The notes beneath the pieces are model-generated. The model had not been told where the DNA came from and searched no databases. It saw nothing but the letters and a program-made list of their open reading frames with translations. Shown one piece after another: positions 1 to 11,327 of a stretch of DNA of 64,000 bases. The first letter of the stretch is position 1. Each line of letters starts with the position of its first letter. Position numbers and translations under genes: made by a program. The DNA is from Albophoma yamanashiensis. Its lineage: Eukaryota > Ascomycota > Sordariomycetes > Hypocreales > Ophiocordycipitaceae. The stretch lies in NCBI GenBank assembly GCA_001600555.1, contig BCKH01000005.1:1116001-1180000 (forward strand), in the 5' to 3' direction.

Positions 1-744
1 AACTGCAAAGACGGCACCAAAAAGCCCCTGGTAGATTGGTCGTTTTTGCAACGGAACCGTGTGAAACATTATGACCATCAAGCCTGAGAACATGCCGGAA
101 GACCCCAGTCCTGCTATGGCGCGACCGACGATGAAGGTTTTCGAGTTTGGGGCCGCACCGCAGACAGCGGAGCCGACTTCGAAGAGCAGCATGCCAGTGA
201 GGAAGACTGGTTTGGCCGGATAGTATTTGTATATCTTGCCCATGAGCAGCTGAAAGCTACACATGGTAAGCAAGTATGCGGTGCCATACCAGCCAACATC
301 TCCCAGAGAATGGAACTCGTCCGTTATTCGTGGAATCGCTGTCGATATGATGTTTTGGTCCTGTGAACTTGGTTAGCGAAAGGAGACTGAGATGTACATA
401 TAATTTGAAAGGCTAAAGCTCCCATACATGCACCTAGACTGAAAGAGAGACATGTAGTGAAAGAGAGATCTTACCAGGGTCACTAAAAACACGGCCAGGT
501 ACAGAGCAATCATAATAATGATTTGCTTTTGATTGCTCGGATATGGACTAGAGGTAACGGTATCGGACTGAACCGCCTTCCCACCCTCTTCTTGCTTCTC
601 CATCTTCTCCACCTTGTCTGTCTGGTCCGTCTGGTCCGTCTGGTCCGTCTGGTCCGTCTGGTCCGTCTGGTCCGTCTGGTCCGTATGGTCGGTGCTTGAT
701 ACAGGTATAGTCGGAATAACGTCACGTGATACTGGATCGGACAT
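1..744 (-). CDS. MFS drug/toxin efflux transporter, N-terminal part (runs off left edge)
   Basis: Major facilitator of the DHA type, expected in the plasma membrane as a proton antiporter exporting toxins or drugs. Model: exon 475-744, intron 361-474, exon from 360 leftward off the window; about 210 residues are visible. The first exon has a polar, Thr-Asp-Gln-rich cytosolic tail (residues about 1-70) then a first membrane segment ending VTL. After the intron comes DQNIISTAIPRITDEFHSLG, then VGWYGTAYLL and GSAVCGAAPNSKTFIVGRAI, which are signatures of the 14-TM fungal efflux family. The start at 744 was chosen because it gives a normal short tail; an in-frame ATG at 798 would add 18 residues. 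It is transcribed divergently from the Zn(II)2Cys6 gene at 1109, which suggests that protein is its regulator. The substrate cannot be told. Confidence 0.85.
616..686. repeat. 9-bp tandem repeat encoding (Thr-Asp-Gln)n
   Basis: The unit GGTCCGTCT repeats about seven times with almost no divergence. It lies inside the cytosolic N-terminal tail of the MFS gene and, read on the minus strand, encodes seven consecutive TDQ triplets. Because the unit is a multiple of three, copy-number changes keep the frame. Confidence 0.9.
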
Positions 745-1108
745 TGTCGTGGCTGAGAAGGCGTGAAACAAGAAGCTCTTGCCTGCTGAAAGATGCAAAT
801 AAATGAAAACAAACGAGCAAGTTGGGATTTCGCCTTCAGCAGCCCTTGTGGGGGTTTTATCTATTAATTACATCAATCGGTGCTCGGCGAGCGCTTTGGG
901 GATTCGTACTTCAGACCCCGATTTGCCGCCACCAATTTGCCGCCACCTACGCTTGCTCGTAGACCGCTCGTTTCTCGGCGCTCAAAAAAGCATTTTTGTC
1001 CCCCGAGCCCCGAGAGTTGCGGCCGCCACCCTCGAATCGTCCACCCACTTCATCTTGTAAGAATCGTGAGAGAGTGCAACATCTGTACCCGTAATTGATT
1101 TCTCAGTT
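745..1108. promoter_or_regulatory. Shared divergent promoter, MFS transporter / Zn(II)2Cys6 factor
   Basis: The 364 bp between the two divergent start codons has no coding potential I trust. A bidirectional promoter controlled by the adjacent regulator is inferred from arrangement only; I could not assign a definite CGG-type binding site. Confidence 0.5.
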
Positions 1109-3373
1109 ATGGATCCGAGTGAGCGAGCTGAGTCGGATGCTGACATCAGGAATCACGCTTGTCTGGCTTGTCGACAGCGCAAGGTCAAATGCGACCGCCG
1201 CAACCCTTGCTCCAACTGCACCAAGGCGGCGCGACCATGCAGCTTCGTCGCACCGGTGCGTGGAAAGCGGAAGAGGACAAAAGCACCGAGGGAAGGTCTT
1301 CATGCCAAACTGAGAAGATACGAAGAGCTGCTAAAGGCATACGGCGCAAATGTTGAAGCGTCTGAGTACAACGGAGACTCGGGCTCGGAAACGGAGTCTC
1401 CACCTGGTGTGGACACGACTGAAGCCGCCGGCCTTCGAAGCAGAAGCGTCCTTGACACTTCTCCGATTGATGATATAAAGCCAAGGCTTATAGATAAAGA
1501 GGGATCATCGAGATACTTTGATAGGTCCGCTTGAATTCCATCCGAGCCTCAAATCAGGAAGTGGCTAACTCCTCCAGGTACCTTTTATCGAACTTGGGGG
1601 GGAATGTAAGCCAAACTGTCCATTGATGCTCTCTGTGTCAGACTCTGACATGGCCTGTGACACTGTTGCTGATAATTATTACGTGTAGTTTCCCTATCCA
1701 GAAGAGGACGGCATCGCTGAGACCGCCCATGAGTCTAACCTCCGCGAACCGGACCTCCTACTGGAGTGCCCCGGGCAATCTGGAGATGTGCCGAACGCTC
1801 AGAACAAGACAGAGGGCCTCGCAAACCTCCATCCTCCCTATCAGACTCTGATCAAGCTATGGGATGTTTTTAAAGACCGAGTGGATCCTCTGCTGAAGAT
1901 ACTTCACCTGCCGACATTTTGGCCCTCGTTTAAAAATGCGCTTGAGAGCCCCCAGGACGTTTCAAAGAGCCTGGAAGCACTCATGTGTGCATTTTATTTG
2001 GTCACGATAGCGTCTTTAGAAGAAGAGGAGTGCCAAAGTTTACTCGGAACCAAGAAGTCCGTCATGTTTATCCGACACGAGCGCGCAGCTCGCCGTGCAT
2101 TGGGAAGCGCCGGATTTTTGCACACATCCAGCCCGACCACTCTTCAAGCATATGTCATGTATCTTGTAAGCGAGTGCTTTTGGCCCTGTTTGTGGTGCTT
2201 TGCTAACTTGAGGAGATGGCAGTGAGAAGCCATCAGCGGAGCGATACCCTCTTTGTCTTGTCTGGAATCGCTGTGCGGCTTGCGCTGAAGATGGGACTTC
2301 ACCGAGATGGTTCATCTCTAGGACTGTCTCCATTTCAAACAGAAATGCGGAGGCGACTATGGTGGCATATTGTTCATTTGGAGTTCCGGATATCCGACTT
2401 GATGGGGGCGAATCCGTCCATGGACCTCTTTTCTGGTGATGCCAAGATGCCTCTAAACGTCGAAGACGAAGATCTCCACCCTGACATGGTTGATTTTCCG
2501 CCAGAAACCGATGGAATCACTTCTATTGTGGCGTGTCTAATCCGATGCGAAATCACCGACCTGGTTCGGAGGGACATACTCGCGAACCCTGATATCACCA
2601 TCACCAAAAAAGACGCCGTGGTAAAGGACCTCGAGGATCTTTTCGAGAGGAAGTATATGCGTTATTGCGACCCGACAAGTACACTCCATCAACTGGCATC
2701 AATCATGGTCAGGTCTGGAATGTGCAGGGTGAAGCTATTCGCTCACAATCCTCGGAGGAACGGCAATCGTGATGTGTCGGATCGTGAGCGACAGGTCATT
2801 TTCACAAATGCAACCAAATTGTTGGAGTACGTGAATTTGGTTCGAGGCAATCCAGGTTTGGAGAAGTACATGTGGCAGGCCGGCACAAGCTTGCTCTGGA
2901 ACTCCCTTCTTCATGTCCTCGTTGAGGTTCGGTACCGCAAGGTCGGGCCAGATGTGGACCGGGTATGGCAGCTCATCGGAGTCGTGCTTTCGAAGTATCC
3001 TCAAATGTTTGAGAAGGACACCTCGGCTGCGTTCAAAGCGCTCGGCAAATGGACACTGGAAGCTTGGGACGAATGCCGCGCAGCTGAAGGGTCGCCAGCG
3101 GCGCCGGCGCCCGAGTTTATCGAGGCCATCCGACGTTGTCGAAAACCATCGGCCGAGACTCCTACGAACCAAAAGGACCTGGCACATACTGCAGTCGTTA
3201 CGGGGGCATCGACTGGATCGTTTAAGAGTCATCCTCAGAAGCATGAGGAGAATTCTCTATTCGAATTCGAATCGTTTGCCTCTTATGATATTCCTAATTT
3301 CTCTTCATTCGACATAAATTTGGAAGAATGGACCCAATGGGACAGTTCAGTCGTCGGGGAAGGATGGGCTTAG
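1109..3373 (+). CDS. Zn(II)2Cys6 transcription factor with fungal-specific middle domain
   Basis: Nuclear binuclear-zinc-cluster regulator. Model: join(1109..1524, 1578..1605, 1689..2165, 2213..3373), 693 residues; the introns are 53, 83 and 47 bp and all joins keep phase. The cluster Cys18-X2-Cys21-X6-Cys28-X5-Cys34-X2-Cys37-X6-Cys44 is complete and followed by a basic linker. The tiny 28-bp second exon restores a conserved-looking SRYFDRYLLSNLGG stretch. The large last exon carries the fungal-specific transcription factor domain, with RSHQRSDTLFVLSGIAVRLA and MRRRLWWHIVHLEFR. It is divergent from an MFS efflux gene across 364 bp, so local control of that pump is the simplest guess. A genuine DNA-binding regulator is near certain; target genes are inference. 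Confidence 0.9.
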
Positions 3374-4047
3374 GCGGATATATTGTAGGAGGCGTGTCCT
3401 CAGCCTTCGTTTGGTAGTTGGGTCCTCGGCACGCAAACTCCATTCATGGTTTCCCGCGAATAATCAAAGTTAAATGAAAGGGAGGGCTGGCGGATACGCT
3501 TGATGGTGATTGCGCAATCAAACACGGCACCGATATTGAGATACGAGTAACATGAACCAGTATCGTGCAAGTCCCGTCGCAATTGCGTAACAGAATGCGA
3601 CAGTATCTGCCACGCATCGAGTGTCTTATCCTTTTTACAGCAAATTCACGTCACTTCAGTGTATTCGCTTGAATTCCCACCTGGGCAGACAATAGACGAG
3701 ACGTAGTCGACGAGTTGCTGTCAAGGATCTGGTGCAAGATATGTGTGGACGTGGTACTTGGTACTTGTAAGGACACATTAAATGTACTTCACTGTGAATC
3801 GTTCGTTGCTTAGAAATCACATATCGGTTAAATATCTGTGTCAATTTCGCAATTATTGCAATTCTTTTGCAGAAGCAGCCAGTCGTTGCGGGTGTACTGC
3901 AAGTTCTGACCAAAAGAGTCAGGTGATGAGCGGTGGTCGCTCCGTCGCGGCTCCACCGGGTAGCGAGATACTCAATTCCAGCTCACTTGCGTTGCTTGGC
4001 CTACCTCTCGCCACCCGACGCATTCTGCGCTCGCTCTGACGAGCAAT
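3374..4047. other. Intergenic, no gene seen
   Basis: Only short, overlapping frames with no recognisable motif or splice-consistent model. It holds the 3' region of the upstream regulator and the promoter of the hydroxylase gene. Confidence 0.6.
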
Positions 4048-4943
4048 ATGCTGTCCTACATCATAGGCATTCTCGCCATTGGTCTCTTTCTGGCCAACCC
4101 TATCAGCCAATTCTTCTTTCCGCAAAGCCGCGTCTCCACTGGCAGACGTGATTTAGCCCCGAAGCCGCAGCTGAACGAGTCGCTGCTCGCTCTCGTCGGG
4201 CCCGACGATGCGGCGCTGGAATGTCCGCCGGATACGTACGGGGCGCGGATTCTCAGGACGGATCCTCTAGTTGTGTACCTGGAAGGCTTCCTGAGCGAGC
4301 AGGAGAGGAGACACCTGCTGGAGATAAGGTGCGGTTCGCCAACCAGCGGCTGGCGGTAGTTGACTCACTGACGGGACAAAGCGAGCCATTCTTTGAGCCT
4401 TCAACAATAACACACGAGGCAGACGACACCAGTCGCGATACCACTGTCAGAGACTCGTCGGTCGCCCTCATCCCGCGCACGAAGTCGGTGCGCTGCATCG
4501 AGGCTCGCGCTCGTGCGCTGCAGGGCTGGCGAGAGGACGTATTGATCGAGCGCCTGCGCACCCAAAGATACGTCGAAGGAGGCCACTACTCTCACCACTT
4601 CGACTGGGGCGCAAACGTCGGAGGCTGGGGCCGCGTGAGCAGCTTCATGGTGTGGGTAGATGCCGCTGACGGGCTGGAAGGCGGCGGCACCGAGTTCCCG
4701 CTCATGGACATGAGGGGCGAGGGCGGCGAGCAGTGGTCCCGCCTCGTGGACCGCAAGAACGACACTGTCGCGAATAGCGAGCCCAGAGGAACCGTTTTCA
4801 AGCCCGTGGCCGGCAATGCGGTGTACTGGGAGAACTTTGCGGCGAACGGGAAGGGCTACGATGAGACGTGGCACGCCGGACTGCCGGTGACGAAGGGAGT
4901 CAAGGTCGGCTTGAACATCTGGAGCATAGGCCGAATTCTGTGA
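4048..4943 (+). CDS. Prolyl 4-hydroxylase-type 2-oxoglutarate/Fe(II) dioxygenase, membrane-anchored
   Basis: Predicted to hydroxylate proline using 2-oxoglutarate, O2 and Fe(II). Model: join(4048..4328, 4382..4943), one 53-bp intron, 280 residues, the usual fungal P4H size. Residues 1-24 form an N-terminal hydrophobic signal anchor, implying a single-pass protein facing the secretory lumen. The catalytic core is complete: iron ligands His166 and Asp168 (in HHFDWG) and distal His258 (in ETWHAGLPV), with Lys268 at the spacing expected for binding the 2-oxoglutarate carboxylate. The P4Hc-type pattern GRVSSFMVWVDA and GGGTEFPL precedes the distal histidine. It lies between two regulator/transporter pairs; a link to them is only positional. 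The substrate (protein or peptide proline, or small molecule) is unknown. Confidence 0.9.
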
Positions 4944-5491
4944 TGATCCATCTCCAGACCTTTGATGCAGCATTGGTACGGCCGCTAGTACAGCGCGCGC
5001 AGTACTCGCTCGCCAACCTCCAGGGTCGAGCTCGAGCACGACGCAAAGAGTCGGATACGGGTGCTAGGTGAATCGCACGGGAAGCTGGTGGTCGTGTTGC
5101 CTAAAGAAAAGCATGTTCCGTATTCCACAAATATGGCCGGCGGCGTTGGCCAGAATCCGCCATTCTCGCTCACCTGTGCTGTGATGGATATGCACACCAC
5201 TCTCAGTGGCGGCGTGATGATCCGTGCCCGTTTTGGGGTGTAATCGTCAATCCCGTACGCCCGCAAGGCCCGGTTGTGCGCGCAAGCAGTGAGACGGCGG
5301 GATTGGTTAATCCGCTGCCAAACCCGCCGCTTCCAGGGCCGTATCTGAATTGCCTACCCAAATCTTCACCCATCTCCATGAACTTTTGGTCGCATTGCCT
5401 TATGTTGTTTTCGGCCTTTTGACATGCTTTTACGTGTCAGCAACTGCCGTGATCCCCACAGATCTCACCCAGTCAGCGGCGAAGGGGCACT
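4944..5491. other. Intergenic, no gene seen
   Basis: No supported coding region. Contains the promoter of the second Zn(II)2Cys6 gene; the short upstream frame starting at 5350 has no homology-like features. Confidence 0.6.
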
Positions 5492-7551
5492 ATGAATCCC
5501 AGACGGACCATTCCCACCGTGCGCAAGTCCGCACCGTATGGCAAGGCATGTGCTGGCTGCTCTAGAGCCAAGTGTAAATGTATCTTGCGGGAAGATATGC
5601 CCAGCTGCGAGCGGTGCTATCGCCTGGGCAGAGACTGCGAGCCGTCAACCGTGGTGAGAAAACGACAATCGAGAAAGCCAACTCTCAGGGCGGAGTATCT
5701 TGAGGAAAAACTTGACAATTTAGTTACCCTACTAGCCTCAAAGGTTTCTGGTGATTCAGGATCATCTGTCTCGGATGATAACTCCCAGGTGCGGACTCGA
5801 GCAGAAAGGAGTGATTTTGATGGAGTTGAGACACCGAAGGAGATGGGACGGGATCCACCACCGACAAAGCAGCAACAGTTGCGCCCAGATGCCAGAAGCA
5901 TAGAGGCAGCAAGACCATTGCCGGCCCCGCCCACATTTTACCTGACGCCCCAGGGAAGTGATGCACCTTGCCCTTACCCGCCTGAACCATCTGCGTCTCA
6001 GGCCGAGCAATATCTTCGTATTTTCCGGAACCATCATCTTATAACCTTTCCATTCGTCCACATTTCAGATCAAACGACGTGAGAGGTCACCGACCCCCTC
6101 TATGAGAATATAGAGTTAACATCAGAGTTCAAGGGCCGCTGAGCTACAGCAAGATTGGCCTTTCCTATGGCTCAACATCCACGCCAGCTGCTGCAAATCT
6201 AGCGTGGAGCAACGCCGTCTTGAGATCAAGATCCGCGAGGTCATAGCCCAGAAAATGCTTATTGAACTCGAAAGAAATCTGGACCTTCTTTTAGGGCTGG
6301 TCACTTTCCTCACATGGTGAGTCATCCAAGTCTTGCCCCAGACTGCTGCAACTTTGACCAGAACTTGTTAGGGCCGCTGAGAAATATCAGGGCAGGCCGC
6401 TGCTTGGCGCCTTCTCAGATCTTGCCATGTCATTGCTGTTTGACCTACGACTTGACAGGAATTCACAAGAATTCCCTTGTCGGGAGGCTAGCGTGGTCAA
6501 GTCATATGGTCCTCCCACCATACAAATGGTCCCAGCAGCCAACCGCTCCAATATCGAACGCAGAGCTGTACTGGGATGCTACGTGACGGTCGCAACGTGA
6601 GGAACAAACCAATCCTTTTCAGAGTCTGTTGAAAATTTCTCTGACAATCGCTGAAATAGAATCGCTTGGTTTCTAAGAAGAAGACCGGTGGGATCGACAA
6701 CTCATATGGAAGATTGCTTGCGGCACCTATCAGAATACCCTGAAGCACCGGGAGATACTACTCTGGTGGCTATTGCCAGGCTCTACAAAGTACTCGAGGA
6801 TGTGCACTCAATATCAAGCTGGCGGGAAATTGAATCGTCTCCAACGCATTCGAATTGTCCGCAATCTATCTATGTCAAGGCTTTTATGGCAAAGATAGAC
6901 AATATCAAGAAAACAACTCCTGCAGAAGCTCTCAACAGCAGTAAGATTATCATACGTTCAACTTCTATCAGTCGTCAGCTTACAAATGCAGGAACTGTCA
7001 AGTCACACATCTTCATGATAGAAGCATTGATTCATGAGCTGCCGTTGCACTCTGCGGAACGAATCTTGTCAATGCCTGATTGCGCGAATTTCGAGAGGGT
7101 AGAGTGCTTCTATACGTGCATTCAATCGCTCAAGCACTGTATCGACAACTACTTGGAGTTCACGCCCGAAGAAGTATTCAGCAACCCCATGTCCTTGCAT
7201 CTGCACTTTGGCCGCTGCACGCATATTCTATATCGGCTGTCCCAAATGGACGATCCATCCTGGGATCGTGCTGCCATATCTTACACAGTCGATCTCCTAG
7301 CTGCTGTTCAGCGTTGCGCTGCGCTGTATGGAGCTGTGCCGGCAGCCGTCGGCCTGGAAACTGACGGCAGTGACATATTTTCGAGGGCTTCCGAGGTATT
7401 GAGGGCAACTGTGCCGATATGGAAAAGGTGTCTGGAAGAGTCGGGTGCGATATCCAGGGCTACCGAGTCAGGGCAGGCTGACGTAGCGTCAGTTGACTTT
7501 TTGGAGGATCAATGGTTAATGGACATTTTTACGGGGTATAGCGCATTTTAG
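5492..7551 (+). CDS. Zn(II)2Cys6 transcription factor (second)
   Basis: Model: join(5492..6078, 6134..6316, 6372..6596, 6660..7551), three introns of 55, 55 and 63 bp, 628 residues. The zinc cluster is Cys20-X2-Cys23-X6-Cys30-X8-Cys39-X2-Cys42-X6-Cys49, with eight residues in the central loop, as in a common fungal subclass. The middle region reads smoothly across each join: WPFLWLNIHASCCKSSVEQ, GRPLLGAFSDLAMSLLFDLR, ERRAVLGCYVTVATIAWFL, THMEDCLRHLS, all typical of this regulator family. It precedes an MFS efflux gene (start 8120) on the same strand by 568 bp, mirroring the divergent pair at the left edge. Regulation of that transporter is inferred from proximity. The last residues show no extra domain. 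Confidence 0.9.
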
Positions 7552-8119
7552 CATGGTGTTGTTTTTCAATATGGAATGTAAGGTAAGACGGTCAAACTCA
7601 TGTCTTACGTGAAGCCACCGTCGGCATATTCGACGGCTCAGGATTAACCCCGAGAGCGGCCGATTGATATCCTGGTGAGGAGGGGCTGAGGGACGGTGGG
7701 ATTGATATCTCCGTACCGCACCAGACTATTGTTGTGCATGCTACCCCGGAGTCTAGAATGAGCAACAGACCCCACAGCGCCCTAAGATCGCCAATTATTT
7801 GGCTGGGCGGCCGGCACTCTTGAGCTACGCAGTCCCTGGTCGATCCCTGGTCCGTAGCCGCATGATTGGTGCCATGGTATCTCCGCACGGGATTCGGGTT
7901 TGACGCGGGAGTGTACGGATTTAGACCTAATAAGTAGGCGCGGCCGCCTCGCTGACATTCTGCCTGGAGAGAATAATCTTCTAAAGAATGGACCGAATGT
8001 GACACGGAAGTAATAATCTTGTTTGCGGTTCTGTCAGGCTCGCCAGTCTTCATCTCAGAGCGGTTTTTGCTAGATGCTACCGGCTACGAGAAGAATCGCG
8101 CGTCTATTTGCAACACACC
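7552..8119. other. Intergenic, promoter of the second MFS gene
   Basis: A minus-strand open frame of 151 codons (7598-8053) has no signal, domain or splice support and is treated as chance. Confidence 0.55.
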
Positions 8120-10264
8120 ATGGCGACGCACGAACCAGAGAAGATGCCGGCTCAAGTATCGACGCCTGACGATGAGACGCTCCGCGATGAGCCTGTGAAG
8201 AACAAAGATGCGACGGACTCTTGCGAGTCAGACCACGCTCAAGATGACACTACCGAATTTCTCAGTGGGTTCAAGCTGCTGGTTGTCATGGCTGGCGTGA
8301 CTTTGGTCATACTGCTGTGCATGTTGGACATATCCATCGTCGGCACGGTCAGCTCACAATCCGACTTGACTGCACGAAGGGCCGCGTTAACCTCTGTGCA
8401 GGCCATCCCCCAGATAACGAGCGACTTCCACCGACTTGAGGATGCTGGCTGGTATATCGGTGCCTTTCAGCTTGCCAGGTACACAGCTGTCCAATTCGAC
8501 TATGTAGAATACTGGGCTTAAAATCTCGCAGCGCCACAGTCCAGCCTCTCACAGGCAAATTGCTGAGCTATTTCAGCTCAAAGGTTGAACGAAGTGCAGA
8601 CTACCGTGGGAACGTGTAACATTGCTGACATGTGGACAGTGGACGTTCTTATCCTTCTTCGTCATTTTTGAGGTGGGCTCAGCCGTCTGCGGCGCAGCAC
8701 AGTCTTCGACAATGCTCATTGTTGGCCGCGCTGTGGCTGGTCTCGGGACCTCAGGTCTGGTGAATGGAGGCCTGACCATCATCCAAGGCGCTTGTAGCCC
8801 CCAGTCTCGCCCACGTAAGGAGTTTCACGCACCAGCATGTTGGGTAGGGCAACCGGCTAACTTAGTGCTCCCCCACAGTGTATACTGGCCTCGCAATGGG
8901 AGGTACGTCACTCCAACTGCTTCTTGGTTCTATTGGGTGGTTTCTAATCTTTCACGCAGTTGGACAAATTGGTGTTGTCCTTGGCCCCTTGCTGGGTGGT
9001 ATTTTCACGCAGCATGTGTCTTGGCGATGGTGTAAGTCCGGGTCACCCTTGCCCCATGGTGTCGCCAACGCGTCGAGCTGACCATGTGTCAAAGGTTTCT
9101 ATATCAACCTTCCGCTTGGCGGTGTCGCTGGCCTTGTATTCGTTCTCCTCAAAATCCCCGATCAAACGCCGAAGCAGAAATTCACGATCCCCAATATCCG
9201 AGACTTGCTTCCACATTTCGACCTTCCTGGCTTCGGCCTCTTTGCGCCGGCGTCTATCATGTTCCTCCTGGCGCTCCAATTTGGATCTGGTGACTATGGA
9301 TGGAAGTCGTCCCAAGTCATCGGCTTGTTCTGCGGAGCTGCCGCCACCGCCGGCATCTTCATTTTCTGGGAGTACCGGAAAGGGGATGAAGCTATGATTC
9401 CATTTAGCATGGTGCGACGCACCGTGGTATGGTCAAGTTCGCTCAATTTTGCCCTTCTAATGACTTCAATCACTGTTGGAAGCAATTTTATGCCGATTTA
9501 CCTGCAGTCGGTTAAGGGATTGTCGCCGACCATGAGCGGCGTATACATGCTCGCCGCAATTTTGTCCCAAATCTTTTTTATCCTCCTTTCAGGAGCTCTC
9601 GGTATGGTTGGAAGCCCCTATCATGATTCTGATACATCCGCTTACTCTATCCAGTCAGGAAGATTGGTTACTATATTATTTGGGCCTTCTTCGCATCGGC
9701 TTTAACCGCCATTGGCTGTGGGCTGGTCTCAACATGGAGCCCCTCAACAACTCTGGGCATAATCATCGGCTACCAAGTCCTTCTTGGTGCTCGTGGTGCA
9801 GGTATGCAGATGGTAAGTATCAAGTATCAAATGACAATATGCCGCAGAAGAGGTAGACCTAATGCACTTCTTCTCAGGGGGTCATCGCTATTCAAACGGC
9901 TCTTCCACCCAAACAGGCGGCCATTGGTAACAGCTTCATCGTCTTCTGTCAGAACATGTTTGGCGCGATCTTCATAACTGTCGGAAACACCATTTTCCAA
10001 GAAACCCTCTCCTCTGAAATTGCGTCGAATGTGCCAGGCATCAGTCCAAAAGCCGCTATTGCAGCTGGCGGCAGTGCCGACGCTGTTCGCGCCCTCGCCC
10101 CTTCAGGTCCATCGCGAGACGCCTTGTTGGAGGCGTATTCCGACAGCTTTACGAAAGTGTTCTATCTCCTGATAACTACGAGCATTTTGGCGTTTCTGGT
10201 AGCTTTTGGGATGGGATGGGTAGACCTAAGGACCAAGGCAGAACCTAAGAAAGGCGATGTTTGA
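8120..10264 (+). CDS. MFS efflux transporter, DHA2-like, 14 TM
   Basis: Plasma-membrane proton-coupled exporter by family. Model: join(8120..8347, 8402..8478, 8532..8583, 8640..8814, 8879..8902, 8960..9031, 9095..9601, 9655..9812, 9878..10264), 559 residues, eight introns of 53-65 bp, all in phase. The translation recovers family landmarks across almost every junction: LDISIVGT|AIPQITSDFH, LTGKLLSYFSSK|WTFLSFF, GVGQIGVVLGPLLGGIF, WRW|CFYINLPLGG, IGYQVLLGARGAGMQM|GVIAIQTALP. The N-terminal tail (about 50 residues) is acidic and polar. The 24-bp fifth exon is notable. The usual DQT motif at the end of TM1 is replaced by LDIS. It lies downstream of a Zn(II)2Cys6 gene, suggesting a regulator/pump module. 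The substrate is unknown. Confidence 0.92.
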
Positions 10265-11327
10265 GCATAGAGCGGATCAGAGACTTCGACTTACTCACAT
10301 TTGGGGTATGGCATCAGATTCCATCATATATTCCTTGTAATTAGAGGTGCTCTGCATGATTAAATGAGCCATCCCCGCTTTTCACAGAGGCAATTTTGCC
10401 CGCTGCTGATGCTCTCCGTGTGTATTCCCCTGAGAAGCTTCACAATTCGTTGGACTTGCACGCGTCAGAATGAAAGGCACAAATCCACGGATTAGTGCTT
10501 AGCGCACGGAAGAATACAGATTAATGATAGAAAGCGCTGTTGTGGCCACCGAATCGGGTGACAGGTGTCGCCGCTTTTGGTGGCCTCGACAGTGAGGGCT
10601 GGCACCGCCCGCGAAGTAACCCATCTAACGAATTGAAGCGAGGCAGATACGATCGACAGCTGTCGAAAAGTGCGGGGCCTCCGTTACTTCGCCGCGGCGC
10701 CATGAAGACCTAGCCGAGGCGATGCCCAGCCTCGCGTCGTCGCTACGCACCGCACTCGCCCACGGAGACACCACGTCACCACCGCGGGCGTAGAGACGAC
10801 GACGAGTGCGGAGCTAGCTCTTTAAAAAGCGGTCGTACAATTCCACGAGCGGCCAGTGTTACCACAAAGGTATTCGCGTACCCTCACGGTATTAGCTTTA
10901 AACCTGATCTCCGCATTGCGCTCCATAGCAGCATACATATTCATCACCAAACGAAAGAGACGCCCTGACCTCTCTGCCAACATAAACCTCCGGTTTATCC
11001 CTTGGGAACCCAAACCGTTACACTCTAAAGCCATATATATCCCATTCATAAGCGCATTCTCTCGCAAACAAAGCGCTGCATCTTCTCACAATGTTGCCTC
11101 TAGATCTTCTCTTCGACCCTGCCATTCTGCTATAGCTTCGACCATTATCTCTTGAACTTGCTGTCGAATCTGGGTTTTGCGTTCGTTCTCCCCAAATCGT
11201 GAATGTGCCACTCCGGCGCCAAATTGGCTGGTTGTCTGCATATAACTTGGTCCCTGTATTTCCGCTATATAGAAACTACGTATAAGCCTTATATTACCTA
11301 TTGTCCCTCTAGTTATCTCGATGATAC
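10265..11327. other. Gene-poor, AT-rich decayed interval
   Basis: Follows the MFS stop. From about 10.8 kb the sequence turns AT-rich with many stops on both strands, in contrast to the GC-rich genes around it. It includes the possible copia fragment listed separately; nothing else is supported. Confidence 0.55.
10841..11130 (+). mobile_element. Possible decayed Ty1/copia integrase fragment
   Basis: The frame opening at 10856 reads ...LRSIAAYIFITKRKRR... then ...RFIPWEP... and ...KAIYIPFI. This pattern resembles the C-terminal end of copia integrases, where an AYV-IPK-KR motif is followed by a short segment with GY/GWE and IYRxxxP. No LTRs, integrase core or reverse transcriptase were seen, and the region is AT-rich. 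The resemblance is from memory of the family and could be fortuitous. Confidence 0.3.

Noticed and set aside
7598..8053. 151-codon minus-strand frame between regulator and transporter
   Set aside because: No motif, and it occupies the likely promoter of the MFS gene.
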